From JBJMLO01 sp045805265 (GTDB lineage: Bacteria; Actinomycetota; UBA4738; JACQTL01), in the NCBI GenBank assembly GCA_045805265.1, contig JBJMLO010000030.1, positions 186,001 to 250,000 of the forward strand: DNA of 64,000 bases, read 5' to 3'. Below the pieces are notes generated by a model. That model worked only from the letters and a program-made list of their open reading frames with translations. It had not been told where the DNA came from and searched no databases. The position numbers were made by a program, and so were the translations under genes. This document shows positions 55,801 to 62,289 of this stretch, one piece after another; within the stretch, counting starts at the first letter, position 1, and every line of letters begins with the position of its first letter.

Positions 55801-56674
55801 CCGGCGTTGGGAACTCCGGGAAGTGCACGCTCCGCAGGGCGAGATCGAACGTGCACCGCTCGGCGACCCGCAGCGTGGCGTCGCACACCTCCGGCCTCCC
55901 GGCGAACAGCCGGCGCATCGTCCCGGCCGGCTTCAGCCACCCCTCCGCGTTCGTTCGCGTGACGTGGTTCTGCGCGATCGGCACGATCTCGCGCATGCAC
56001 TCCAGCGCGTCCGCCAGAAATGCGTCCTCCGGGACCAGGTACCGCACGGCGTTCGTCGCGACGCCCCACGCGCCGAGGTCGTCCGCGAGGCGGAGCAGCC
56101 GGCGGACCTCGCCCTCCGAGTCGCGTTCCAGCCGGTGGCGGACCTCGACCACCAGGTCGTCGCCGAACGCCTCCCGGAACGGCCGCGCGGCGTCGACGGC
56201 GGCGTCGTGCAGGCCGCCGAGGGCCAGACGCCCGGGACCCGACTCCGGCCCGAGCAGGCACACCAGGCCCTCGGCGTGCGCGAGCACCTGCGCGGGCGCG
56301 AGCGCCGGGTCGCCCCGCTCCCCGGTCATGTGCGCGTCGGTGACGAGCCGGCAGAGGTTCGCGTACCCGACCGCATCCCTGGCCAGCACCACGATTGACG
56401 TGTCGGCCGGGCCGGGCGCGCGGGCGTGCACACCATCGGGCGGCCCGTGCGCCCGGATCGTGAGCGTTGCCCCGAGGATCGGTCGCACGCCGACCTTCGA
56501 GCACGCGTCGACGAACCGCGAGGCGCCGTACAGCCCGTCCCGATCGGTGAGCGCCACGGCCGGCATGCCGAGCTCGGCGGCGGCCATCGCCAGCTGCTCG
56601 GGAAAGAACGCCCCGTCCTTCAATGAGAAGTTCGAGCGGACGTTCAGATGGACGAACCCACGGGTGTCGAACAC
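52874..56674 (-). CDS. dnaE2: Error-prone DNA polymerase DnaE2
   Basis: SOS-induced C-family polymerase for damage-induced mutagenesis; 1266 residues against the usual 1050-1100. The polymerase core has RGSAAGSFVCYLTG and the Asp triad DELPDIDIDVESARR. The PHP domain looks inactive: the usual HxHSNFS reads LNVRSNFS and TDHDG reads TDRDG. Extra length comes from an in-frame low-complexity insert of about 143 residues (DNA 53811-54240) and a Gly/Ala-rich stretch near 53490-53640. A C-terminal OB-fold follows. The GTG start lies inside a perfect LexA box and 8 nt after a TAGAAT hexamer, so the mRNA is probably leaderless. dinB follows at once. Confidence 0.92.
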   Translation of the reverse strand: MFDTRGFVHLNVRSNFSLKDGAFFPEQLAMAAAELGMPAVALTDRDGLYGASRFVDACSKVGVRPILGATLTIRAHGPPDGVHARAPGPADTSIVVLARDAVGYANLCRLVTDAHMTGERGDPALAPAQVLAHAEGLVCLLGPESGPGRLALGGLHDAAVDAARPFREAFGDDLVVEVRHRLERDSEGEVRRLLRLADDLGAWGVATNAVRYLVPEDAFLADALECMREIVPIAQNHVTRTNAEGWLKPAGTMRRLFAGRPEVCDATLRVAERCTFDLALRSVHFPEFPTPAGRSGSSVLAERCHRGLGRRGIRKTREVRERLDLELSMIHRLGYSSFFLTVADIVADVRSIGIRTACRGSAAGSFVCYLTGISDVDPIRHGLVFERFLNPLRDELPDIDIDVESARREDVYDLVLSRHGDDRCACVCMVDTYRARGAIREVGKALGLPEVEVDTVAKAFPHIGAHHIREAVESLPELVGSNIGAGQLEQLFRVAERLNGFPRHLALHPSGVVLAGHDLVERVPLERSFQGYRMIQADKDDVELLGYLKLDVLGIRMLSTMRHAVDEIARTAGEKVDLDRVPFDDEPTFELIRRSDTLGCFQIESPGQRELLQKLQPTRWEDLIVDISLFRPGPVKSDMVSPFLKRRHGMELPVYAHDSLRPVLSETHGVVVYHEQVMRTFAAIAGYDLAEADRIRRHLSDDLEVDSIREDFLRRVRERGLPPADAERIWKELLSFASFGFCKAHAAAFAVPTFQSSWLKAHWPAHFLAGVLTHEPGMYPRRLMIEDARQHGIPVLPLDVNVSEADYTVEVIASGWPEPAGELHGAGACSQAGPHPLPQLDPAPVRASGDRRPYKLLHGTLPPATAPAQPNWWTQSRGRARTPDHPIMSAGVDEGTAGEGARVGGGAAAGALSRSRSGAERRAGGGDGAKRPPQSTAPEVARPNESETTHRTTVTYAIRLALKDVHGISDDEIRSILEARADRPFADVGDFVRRTRVSRPVVERLAHAGGFDALPGGATAPGTGGSAAGTSAPGEGAGAPGGSGGAGRGSRDGRVRSAAFRDSSPARGRTRRDRLYAAMTAEPQREGHQLTLGLDQEVVPGLREYSDAERVRAELEVVQMDVSRHLISFYEPLLEELGVTRSRDLWRRRGGDRVVVAGVKVASQTPAVRSGQRIIFLTLDDATGPVDVTVFESAQARCAKAVFHAFLLAVRGTLRRTGVRGVSVIAEDALDLAALHRRRRQLPPTDRTGVRPPVKLWHSSGGSAGW

Positions 56675-56687
56675 GTGTTCGATTCTA
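56667..56687 (-). promoter_or_regulatory. LexA (SOS) box and -10 element of dnaE2
   Basis: TCGAACACGTGTTCGA at 56667-56682 is a perfect 16-bp palindrome matching the mycobacterial LexA consensus TCGAAC-N4-GTTCGA. On the minus strand TAGAAT (56682-56687) adjoins it as a good -10. The predicted transcription start falls at 56674-56676, on the GTG start codon of dnaE2, so bound LexA would cover both start sites. No clear -35 is seen. Confidence 0.9.
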
Positions 56688-56812
56688 GAACACCCCACCG
56701 ACACCGAGCGAACCGGGAGATCACCCCGTGCGATCGAGTCGGAGATCCCAGCGCTCAGCCGCACGCCCCCTGCCCGTGGTGCATCCGGGTGGCCCAGGGG
56801 AAAGATCTGCCC

Positions 56813-57163
56813 GTGGAGTTCGGACGGTACGACTTCGGGTCGATCGAGATCGACGGCACCAGGTACGAGCACGACGTCGTGATCGATGGCGGCACCGTTC
56901 GGAAGCGCAAGAAGGGCCCCTCGAAACCGCAGCGCGCCAGGTACGGCCACACTCCCCTGTCCCTTGCCGAGGAGATCCCGTGGGAGTGCCGTCGTCTGGT
57001 GGTCGGGAGCGGCGCGAACGGGGCGCTGCCGGTGGTCGAGGAGGTCACCGAGGAAGCCGCGCGGCGACGTGTGCAGTTGGAGGTCATTCCCACGGCCCAA
57101 GCCATCGAACGGCTCCGGGAGGGAGGATCCGGGACCAACGCGATCCTCCACGTGACCTGCTAG
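56813..57163 (+). CDS. Mth938-like domain protein
   Basis: A 116-residue single-domain protein of the Mth938/NDUFAF3 fold. The strand pattern FGRYDFGSIEIDGTRYEHDV opens it, LVVGSGANGALPVVEEV is the conserved glycine loop and it ends AILHVTC. In eukaryotes a relative assembles respiratory complex I; the bacterial role is unknown. The GTG at 56813 is chosen because the fold starts immediately. An open frame to 56648 runs back through the dnaE2 SOS promoter and is probably not translated. It is divergent from dnaE2. Confidence 0.8.
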   Translation: MEFGRYDFGSIEIDGTRYEHDVVIDGGTVRKRKKGPSKPQRARYGHTPLSLAEEIPWECRRLVVGSGANGALPVVEEVTEEAARRRVQLEVIPTAQAIERLREGGSGTNAILHVTC

Positions 57164-57184
57164 CGCCGCTCGTTCGGCGGTGAG

Positions 57185-57268
57185 GGCTCGGGGTACGATG
57201 AGCCGCCGGCCGGGCTCGGGCGGCGCACCGCCCTTGGAAGCCAGGGCAACCAAGACGCATCCCATGCG
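57185..57268 (+). promoter_or_regulatory. Hairpin-rich leader before the 54-residue small gene
   Basis: Four small hairpins occur in 84 nt: GGCTC/GAGCC (57185-57204), GGGCGG/CCGCCC with a CGCA loop (57218-57233), CTTGG/CCAAG with a 12-nt loop (57233-57254) and CGCAT/ATGCG (57256-57268). The last ends 14 nt before the ATG. A TACGAT at 57194-57199 may be a -10; in that case only the last three hairpins are in the RNA. No known riboswitch motif was matched. Confidence 0.4.
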
Positions 57269-57282
57269 GAAGGAGGCCGCCC

Positions 57283-57447
57283 ATGTGTGCCAACTGTGGC
57301 TGCGGGATCCCGGAGGACCGCCACGGTGACGACCGCAACATCCTGTGGAGCGAGATCGTCGCCTCGGCGGAAGCCAACGGCATGTCGGCAGCGGACGCGA
57401 TCCGGAACATCTCGCAGATGAGCGAGCAGCAGGGCCAGAGCGCCTGA
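57283..57447 (+). CDS. 54-residue Cys-rich small protein
   Basis: An ATG with an AGGAGG site 7 nt upstream opens a 54-codon frame. The N-terminus MCANCGCGIPEDRHGDDRN has three cysteines in a CxxCxC pattern and a His, which suggests metal binding. The remainder is helical (ILWSEIVASAEANGMSAADA, then a Gln/Ser-rich end). I do not recognise a named family. The strong ribosome-binding site, structured leader and conserved-looking N-terminus support a real gene. It lies alone between the Mth938-domain gene and tag. Confidence 0.72.
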   Translation: MCANCGCGIPEDRHGDDRNILWSEIVASAEANGMSAADAIRNISQMSEQQGQSA

Positions 57448-57536
57448 GGAGGAAATCGGCGAGCTGGACCTGGGTTCCACCCCGGCCGAAGCCGGCCGCC
57501 ACGGTTCGTGTCAGCCCCTCGTTGTAGCGTGCCCTC

Positions 57537-58130
57537 ATGCTGGTGAAGCGGTGCCCGTGGGCGAACCTCGACGATCCGCTGTCCCTCGCGTATCACGACG
57601 AAGAGTGGGGCGTGCCGTCCCACGACGACCGGCACCTGTTCGAGATGCTCGTGCTCGAGGGGGCCCAGGCTGGGCTGTCGTGGGCGACGATCTTGCGCAA
57701 GCGCGAGGGATACCGGAAGGCGTTCGCCGGGTTCGATCCGGCGAAGGTCGCCCGCTTCGACTCGAGGAAGGTCGAACGGCTGCTTTCGAACCCGGCGATC
57801 GTGCGGAACCGGGCGAAGGTGGCGGCGGCGATCGCCAACGCCCGGGCCGGGAGGGCCGTGCAGCGCGAGCACGGCTCGCTCGACGCCTACCTGTGGTCGT
57901 TCGTCGGCGGGCGGCCGATCCGGAACCGGCTGTCGACGGTCGCGCACATCCCTTCGGAGTCCGAGGAGTCCCTGGCCATGAGCAGGGATCTCCGGTCCCG
58001 GGGATTCCGCTTCGTCGGCCCGACGATCTGCTACGCGTTCATGGAGGCCGTGGGGATGGTCAACGACCACGTAGCATCGTGTTTCCGCTACGCCGAACTT
58101 GACCGAGCCAACAATGCTCGCGGGGGCTAG
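57537..58130 (+). CDS. tag: 3-methyladenine DNA glycosylase I
   Basis: Base-excision enzyme that removes 3-methyladenine from alkylated DNA; 197 residues. The zinc site is complete: Cys6 in VKRCPWAN, His19 in AYHDEEWG, and the late NDHVASCF with His and Cys. The base pocket shows WGVPSHDDRHLFEMLVLEG and GLSWATILRKREGYR. No Shine-Dalgarno is seen. A TAGCGT 6 nt before the ATG suggests a leaderless transcript. An 8-bp inverted repeat surrounds the stop codon. Confidence 0.95.
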   Translation: MLVKRCPWANLDDPLSLAYHDEEWGVPSHDDRHLFEMLVLEGAQAGLSWATILRKREGYRKAFAGFDPAKVARFDSRKVERLLSNPAIVRNRAKVAAAIANARAGRAVQREHGSLDAYLWSFVGGRPIRNRLSTVAHIPSESEESLAMSRDLRSRGFRFVGPTICYAFMEAVGMVNDHVASCFRYAELDRANNARGG

Positions 58131-58156
58131 GTGCAAGCTCCTCCTGAGATTGTTGG
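58108..58156. repeat. Inverted repeat around the tag stop codon
   Basis: CCAACAAT at 58108-58115 and ATTGTTGG at 58149-58156 are perfect 8-bp arms 33 nt apart, enclosing the tag stop and most of the gap to the next gene. They are AT-rich for this genome. A weak terminator or an RNA structure is possible. Confidence 0.35.
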
Positions 58157-58186
58157 ACAGTCGGGCGGCACATCGAGGAGGGACCG

Positions 58187-58495
58187 ATGCCCAGGGTCGC
58201 GGTGTTCGCGAAGTTGGTGGCAAAGGCTGGACGTGAGGCGGATCTAGTCCGAGCCCTAGAGGCCCTGTTTCCGGCGGCGAATGCGAACCCAGGCACACAC
58301 GTGTTCGCGATGCATCAGTCGGACGAAGACTCCACCGTGATCTGGTTCTATGAGCTTCACGAGGACCTCGAGACACTGGAAGAACAAGACCGGGCAGCCC
58401 AGAGGATCCTTGGAGCTCGGCTCGATGCGCTCCTGGCCGAGCCGCCGGAAGTGCTTGTGTCGCGCCCACTCCAAGCGAAGGGGTTGCCGGACTAA
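58187..58495 (+). CDS. Antibiotic-biosynthesis-monooxygenase (ABM) domain protein
   Basis: A 102-residue ferredoxin-like dimeric fold of the ABM family (VAVFAKLVAKAGREADLVRAL, then PGTHVFAMHQSDEDSTVIWF). Members include quinone-forming monooxygenases, YgiN-like and haem-degrading enzymes, and many of unknown substrate. The conserved YE-x-H pattern WFYELHEDLETL is present. The ATG has a GAGGAGG site. Base composition here is less GC-rich than in the neighbours, which may mean recent acquisition. Substrate unknown. Confidence 0.8.
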   Translation: MPRVAVFAKLVAKAGREADLVRALEALFPAANANPGTHVFAMHQSDEDSTVIWFYELHEDLETLEEQDRAAQRILGARLDALLAEPPEVLVSRPLQAKGLPD

Positions 58496-58589
58496 CGCCG
58501 TTCCAAGTCCCGGTCAGATCGGTCACCTAGCAGTGAAGGTCCGATCGACGCCCCCGGGAGACAGCGACGATGAGCCCAGTGTGTCCCTC

Positions 58590-59297
58590 TCACCCGCCTT
58601 CGGCGGAGGAGCGCTTCCATGCCTCGAGGTCGTGGGCGAAGTGGATCCGAACGGGCTCGAGGCGCCGGAGTCGGCGGACCGACTCGCTGTAGGCGAGGAC
58701 GTCGGCGGCTCCGATCACGCCGGAGTCCGTCGGGTCGGTCGACCCCTCCCACTCGGCCACCGTATAGACGGCCTGGCCGGCGACCACCACCGGTCCGGCC
58801 TCGGTCGCCACGACGAGGGACTGGTGCCCCCCGGTGTGGCCGGGAGTGGGGACGAGGACCAGCCCGGGAGCGACCTCGGTCTCCCCGTCGCCGTCGAGCT
58901 CGACGAACTGCACCGTGTCGAAGCCGACCCACTCCGGAACCGTGTAGTCGGGCTGGCGGGACGCCTGCAGCTCCGCCGCCCGCACGTACGCCGGCCGCCG
59001 CGCGAACAGGGCATTGCCGCCGCAGTGGTCGAAATGCAGGTGGGAGTTGGCGATCGCGGTGACGTCGGCGGCGGAGAGGCCGTTCGCCGCGAGCGCGTCC
59101 TCGAGCGGCGTGACGCGCGGCCGGTAATACCGCTCGACCTCGGGGTGCCCGGTCCCGACCCCCGTGTCGAAGAGCAGGACGCCTTCCTCGTGGTGGACTG
59201 CGAATCCCAGCACCGGGCCGGTCCCGCCGGCCTGGGGGTGGCCATCCGGGAACGAGACGTCCGCGAGGTGCAGCGGGATGACCCGGGGTTCCGCCAC
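58590..59297 (-). CDS. Metallo-beta-lactamase-fold hydrolase
   Basis: A 235-residue MBL-fold protein of the lactonase-like branch. The zinc motif SHLHFDHCGGN (HxHxDH) is at about residues 110-120, followed by PTPGHTGGHQSLV and a late His in RIHFAHDLEAW. This pattern fits N-acyl homoserine lactonases and related quorum-quenching or metabolite hydrolases, though family function is broad. The GTG at 59297 is chosen as the start of the conserved fold. It is convergent with the ABM gene. Confidence 0.82.
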   Translation of the reverse strand: MAEPRVIPLHLADVSFPDGHPQAGGTGPVLGFAVHHEEGVLLFDTGVGTGHPEVERYYRPRVTPLEDALAANGLSAADVTAIANSHLHFDHCGGNALFARRPAYVRAAELQASRQPDYTVPEWVGFDTVQFVELDGDGETEVAPGLVLVPTPGHTGGHQSLVVATEAGPVVVAGQAVYTVAEWEGSTDPTDSGVIGAADVLAYSESVRRLRRLEPVRIHFAHDLEAWKRSSAEGG

Positions 59298-59364
59298 AGC
59301 GCGAGGATACGGTGGTCCGGCGAAGCGACGAGGGAGCGCCCGAGGACTCGGAGCGTCGGCCGGC

Positions 59365-59616
59365 TCAGTCCCAGAGGCGCTCGAGGTGCCAGCACTCGGC
59401 TTGGTGGTCGTGGTACAGATCCCACACGGCACCGCCGCGAGCCTCCACCCGCCAGTACTCGCGGTCGCGGCCGTCCTCCCACCACCGGCCCTCGATCCTC
59501 CACCGGCCGATCACGTCCACCACCTCGTAGCGCCGCCCCCGCCACCGGAACGCCGCCGGGATGCCACCCGAGGACTCGACGTCCACGCGGATCTCGTCGT
59601 CGTAGCGCTTCGCCAT
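59365..59616 (-). CDS. DUF6504-like small protein under a LexA box
   Basis: An 83-residue protein with the pattern PAAFRWRGRRYEVVDVIGRW then WWEDGRDREYWRV, a beta-rich fold that I recognise as DUF6504-like. In other actinobacteria such genes occur beside imuB/dnaE2 or dinB, which fits the present setting. The ATG at 59616 is favoured over an upstream ATG at 59733, which would run the frame through the SOS box at 59658-59673. SOS control points to a role in damage tolerance; the molecular function is unknown. Confidence 0.72.
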   Translation of the reverse strand: MAKRYDDEIRVDVESSGGIPAAFRWRGRRYEVVDVIGRWRIEGRWWEDGRDREYWRVEARGGAVWDLYHDHQAECWHLERLWD

Positions 59617-59657
59617 GGGGCCCGTCCCTCTGGCCTCCAGTTCTCTGGAGACCCAAT

Positions 59658-59673
59658 GCGAACGTGTGTTCGA
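59658..59673 (-). promoter_or_regulatory. LexA (SOS) box upstream of the DUF6504-like gene
   Basis: GCGAACGTGTGTTCGA matches TCGAAC-N4-GTTCGA in 15 of 16 positions (counting the free spacer) and lies 42 bp upstream of the gene start. A further half-site-like GAACAAGGGACGAAC follows at about 59672-59686. No other gene starts here; the beta-propeller gene ends 122 bp to the right. Confidence 0.8.
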
Positions 59674-59795
59674 ACAAGGGACGAACATACCCCCACACCC
59701 CCCAGTCGTCAACCGGAAATGCGGTTGCATCAAGTGGTCCGCCCGTCATGTCGAGCGACCAGACACCCACCGACGGGGTCATCGTGTGCGGGCGC

Positions 59796-60944
59796 TTAGG
59801 TGGGGGTCGCGGTCGAATCCCCGATCACCGGCTGCCATGCAGGGCAGCATGCGTCCGGCGGCGCGTCGGTCAGCACTCGGAGATCAGAGCCGTCGGCATT
59901 CACGATCGCAACGTGCCTGGGGACCTCGGGGCCGGGGCTGACCAGCGTGAACGCGATCTCCCTGCCGTCGGGTGACCATGTCGGGTACAGGACGCTGAGG
60001 CATTCCGGCGCGGCACATGCATAGAGCCTCCGCAGTCCGCCGCCATCCGGGTGGACCTCCCATAAGGAGTACGTGGGGTCATGGTCGAGCACGAAGAGGA
60101 TCTCTGAGCCGTCGGGTGACCAGGCGGGACTCACCGCAGAGCTGCAGCATGGGCCGCTCTGGTTTCGGGTTAGCCGGCGCGCGTCCGAGCCGTCGGTGCG
60201 CATCGTCCACAGGTCGTGGTCACGGCCGAAGACGATGCTCGATCCGTCGGGCGACCATGATGGCTCGATCGCCCCCACGGAATCCTGGCAGTTCTCTGCA
60301 CAGTGGGTCACCTGTGTCGTTCCCGAGCCATCGGGACGGACCGTGAACAGTTCGTAATCACCCTCCCGTGCGACGTCGCTGGCGAAGACGACGGTGGTGC
60401 CATCCGGCGACCACGCTGGAGTCGTCGCATGGGTGCCGGAAATGGAGTAGTGGGTGATCTGTTCGCGCTCCGAGCCGTCGGCGTTCATGACGTAGAGATT
60501 GGCCGGACTGAACTCACCGCCGGACTGCGTGAATGCGAGACGTTTTCCATCCGGAGACCACGCCAGCGACGCCGGCGCCTCGAGGCTCCCGGTGACCCGC
60601 TCCTCTGCCGAGCCGTCCGCCGACATCCGATAGATTGCCGCCGGCCCGCCCCCTGGAGCTCGGAGAAGCGAAGGTCCTCGAACGTAGTAGACGGGGCCGT
60701 TCCCGGTCAATCGAATGCTCGCTCCCGACGTGGTGGCCTCCCCCGGGCGGAAGGCCCGCGTCAACACGATCCCGCCGAACGCGGTCGCTGCCAGCACCGA
60801 GACGACGAGACCTGCGGTCTGTGCCCGGCGGGCCCGCCGGCGCCGGCGCGTCCGGGCACGCACCATGTCGAGGACCCCGCTGGTTTTCACAGGGATCGTC
60901 TGCTCGCGGAATCGCGCTCTCAGCTCGTCGTCCAGCTTCGACAT
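59796..60944 (-). CDS. Membrane-anchored TolB/PD40-type beta-propeller protein, probable sigma-factor partner
   Basis: A 382-residue protein: about 45 cytoplasmic residues (LDDELRARFREQTIPVKTSG), a basic stretch, one transmembrane helix (TAGLVVSVLAATAFGGIVL) and an extracytoplasmic beta-propeller. The propeller has about six to seven WSPDG-containing PD40 repeats (SLAWSPDGKRLAF, PAWSPDGTTVVFASD, PSWSPDGSSIVFG and others). It is 8 bp downstream of a sigma-factor gene, the usual position of an anti-sigma factor. Regulation of that sigma by the cytoplasmic part, with the propeller as sensor, is inferred. Several Cys pairs may form disulfides outside. Confidence 0.82.
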   Translation of the reverse strand: MSKLDDELRARFREQTIPVKTSGVLDMVRARTRRRRRARRAQTAGLVVSVLAATAFGGIVLTRAFRPGEATTSGASIRLTGNGPVYYVRGPSLLRAPGGGPAAIYRMSADGSAEERVTGSLEAPASLAWSPDGKRLAFTQSGGEFSPANLYVMNADGSEREQITHYSISGTHATTPAWSPDGTTVVFASDVAREGDYELFTVRPDGSGTTQVTHCAENCQDSVGAIEPSWSPDGSSIVFGRDHDLWTMRTDGSDARRLTRNQSGPCCSSAVSPAWSPDGSEILFVLDHDPTYSLWEVHPDGGGLRRLYACAAPECLSVLYPTWSPDGREIAFTLVSPGPEVPRHVAIVNADGSDLRVLTDAPPDACCPAWQPVIGDSTATPT

Positions 60945-60952
60945 GGTCGGTC

Positions 60953-61489
60953 CTACTCCTCCGAGATCCCCAGGGCAGCGCCGAGGGTCAGGCGTGCGCG
61001 GTGCAACAATGTCTTCACGGTCCCTTCCGTGACCCCGATCCGGGCGGCCACCTCGGCCACATCGAGGTCGAGGTAGTACCGGAGCACGGCCACCTCGCGT
61101 TGACGGGGAGTGAGCAGGGCGAGGGCCCCGCGGAGTGCCACCCGATCCTCGATTCCGGGTGAGGAGTGGCCGAAGACCATTCGCCGTCGTGCTCGGCCCT
61201 CGGCCAGCCGTCGGCGAAGTGCGCTCCTCGCCAGGTTCAGCGCGACCGTGGTCACCCAGGCCTCCAGCGATTCGATCTCCAGCCCACCCCGAGAGCGCTC
61301 CCATGCGCGAGCCAGTGCCTCCTGAACCGCATCCTCGGCAGAGGCCCTGTTGCCGCAGACAAGCGCCGTCGCGTTCACCAGCCGCGGATAGGTCGTTCCC
61401 AGGAACGACGCGATGTCGTCTTCGTCCAGCACTCCCGCCTCTCCCCGATGGCATGCTCCAGACGCGCGAAGGCTGTCACGGGTTGACAT
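60953..61489 (-). CDS. ECF-type RNA polymerase sigma factor
   Basis: A 178-residue sigma-70-family factor with region 2 (FLGTTYPRLVNATALVCGNRA, then AEDAVQEALARAWER) and region 4 (LTPRQREVAVLRYYLDLDVA, then GVTEGTVKTLLHRAR). Region 3 is absent, as in ECF factors; it resembles the SigE/Streptomyces-type subgroup. The ATG at 61489 is preferred because upstream codons are unconserved and overlap the promoter space of the divergent udgX. The beta-propeller gene that follows is probably its regulator. Confidence 0.88.
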   Translation of the reverse strand: MSTRDSLRASGACHRGEAGVLDEDDIASFLGTTYPRLVNATALVCGNRASAEDAVQEALARAWERSRGGLEIESLEAWVTTVALNLARSALRRRLAEGRARRRMVFGHSSPGIEDRVALRGALALLTPRQREVAVLRYYLDLDVAEVAARIGVTEGTVKTLLHRARLTLGAALGISEE

Positions 61490-61553
61490 CGGCGGCGAAC
61501 CTTCCGCCACCCGCTCCCGGATGAGACGACTGTCGAACGGGATCGAGGGGTAG

Positions 61554-62213
61554 GTGTGGGATGACGTGCCCACCAGGAGAAGCGACGCGCCCTCGGCGGA
61601 GCCGTACCTGCCCGAGCGGCACACGCTCGCGAACATGCGGGAGGCCGTGCAAGGTTGCCGGGGGTGCGGCCTCTACGAAGACGCCACGCAGGCCGTGTTC
61701 GGCGAGGGGCTCGTGAAGTCCGAGGTCATGCTCGTCGGCGAGCAGCCGGGCGACTCCGAGGACCGCCAGGGTCGTCCGTTCGTGGGACCGGCCGGACGGA
61801 TGCTGGACCGCGCGCTCGTGGAGGCCGGCATCGACCGTTCCCTGGTCTACGTGACGAATGCCGTCAAGCACTTCAAGTGGACCCCGCGCGGCAAGCGCCG
61901 GATCCACAAGACGCCCGCCGCCGAGGAGATCCGGGCCTGCCGTCCCTGGCTCGACGCCGAGATCGACGCGGTCGGGCCCAAGGTCATCGTCGCCCTCGGC
62001 GCGACCGCCGCCAAGGCCATCATCGGGCCGAAGTTCCGGGTGAGCCAGCAGCGGGGCGAGGTCGTCGAGACACCGCTCCCCGCCCTGGTCACGGCCACCG
62101 TGCACCCCTCGTCGATCCTCCGCGCCGAGGACGACGAGGCGCGGGAGATCGCCTACGCGGCCTTCGTCCGCGACCTCGGCGTGGTGTCGCGCCTGCTCCG
62201 CACGGCATCGTGA
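61554..62213 (+). CDS. udgX: UdgX-type uracil-DNA glycosylase with KRRIH loop
   Basis: A 219-residue member of the family 4/UdgX uracil-DNA glycosylases. The 4Fe-4S cysteines are in CRGCGLY and late in the fold (ACRPWL), the active-site loop is GEQPGDSED, and the leucine-loop motif is HPSSIL. The insert AVKHFKWTPRGKRRIHKTP carries KRRIH, the hallmark of UdgX, whose His forms a covalent bond with the abasic site after uracil removal. The GTG at 61554 is the likely start; a GTG at 61566 is possible. It is divergent from the sigma-factor gene. Confidence 0.92.
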   Translation: MWDDVPTRRSDAPSAEPYLPERHTLANMREAVQGCRGCGLYEDATQAVFGEGLVKSEVMLVGEQPGDSEDRQGRPFVGPAGRMLDRALVEAGIDRSLVYVTNAVKHFKWTPRGKRRIHKTPAAEEIRACRPWLDAEIDAVGPKVIVALGATAAKAIIGPKFRVSQQRGEVVETPLPALVTATVHPSSILRAEDDEAREIAYAAFVRDLGVVSRLLRTAS

Positions 62214-62289
62214 ACCGCAGCCCGGGGTCGACCAGCCGGAACGAGGACAACTCGAGCGCGTCGTTCGCCGTCCCTGGACGCGGATCCGG

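Noticed and set aside
57211..57268. SAM riboswitch in the leader of the 54-residue gene, suggested by a GGCAACC
   Set aside because: The other conserved elements of SAM-I and SAM-IV are missing and the hairpin order does not fit.
61535..61546. TCGAACGGGATCGA upstream of udgX as a LexA box
   Set aside because: Only the left half matches; the right half should read GTTCGA. SOS control of udgX is not supported.
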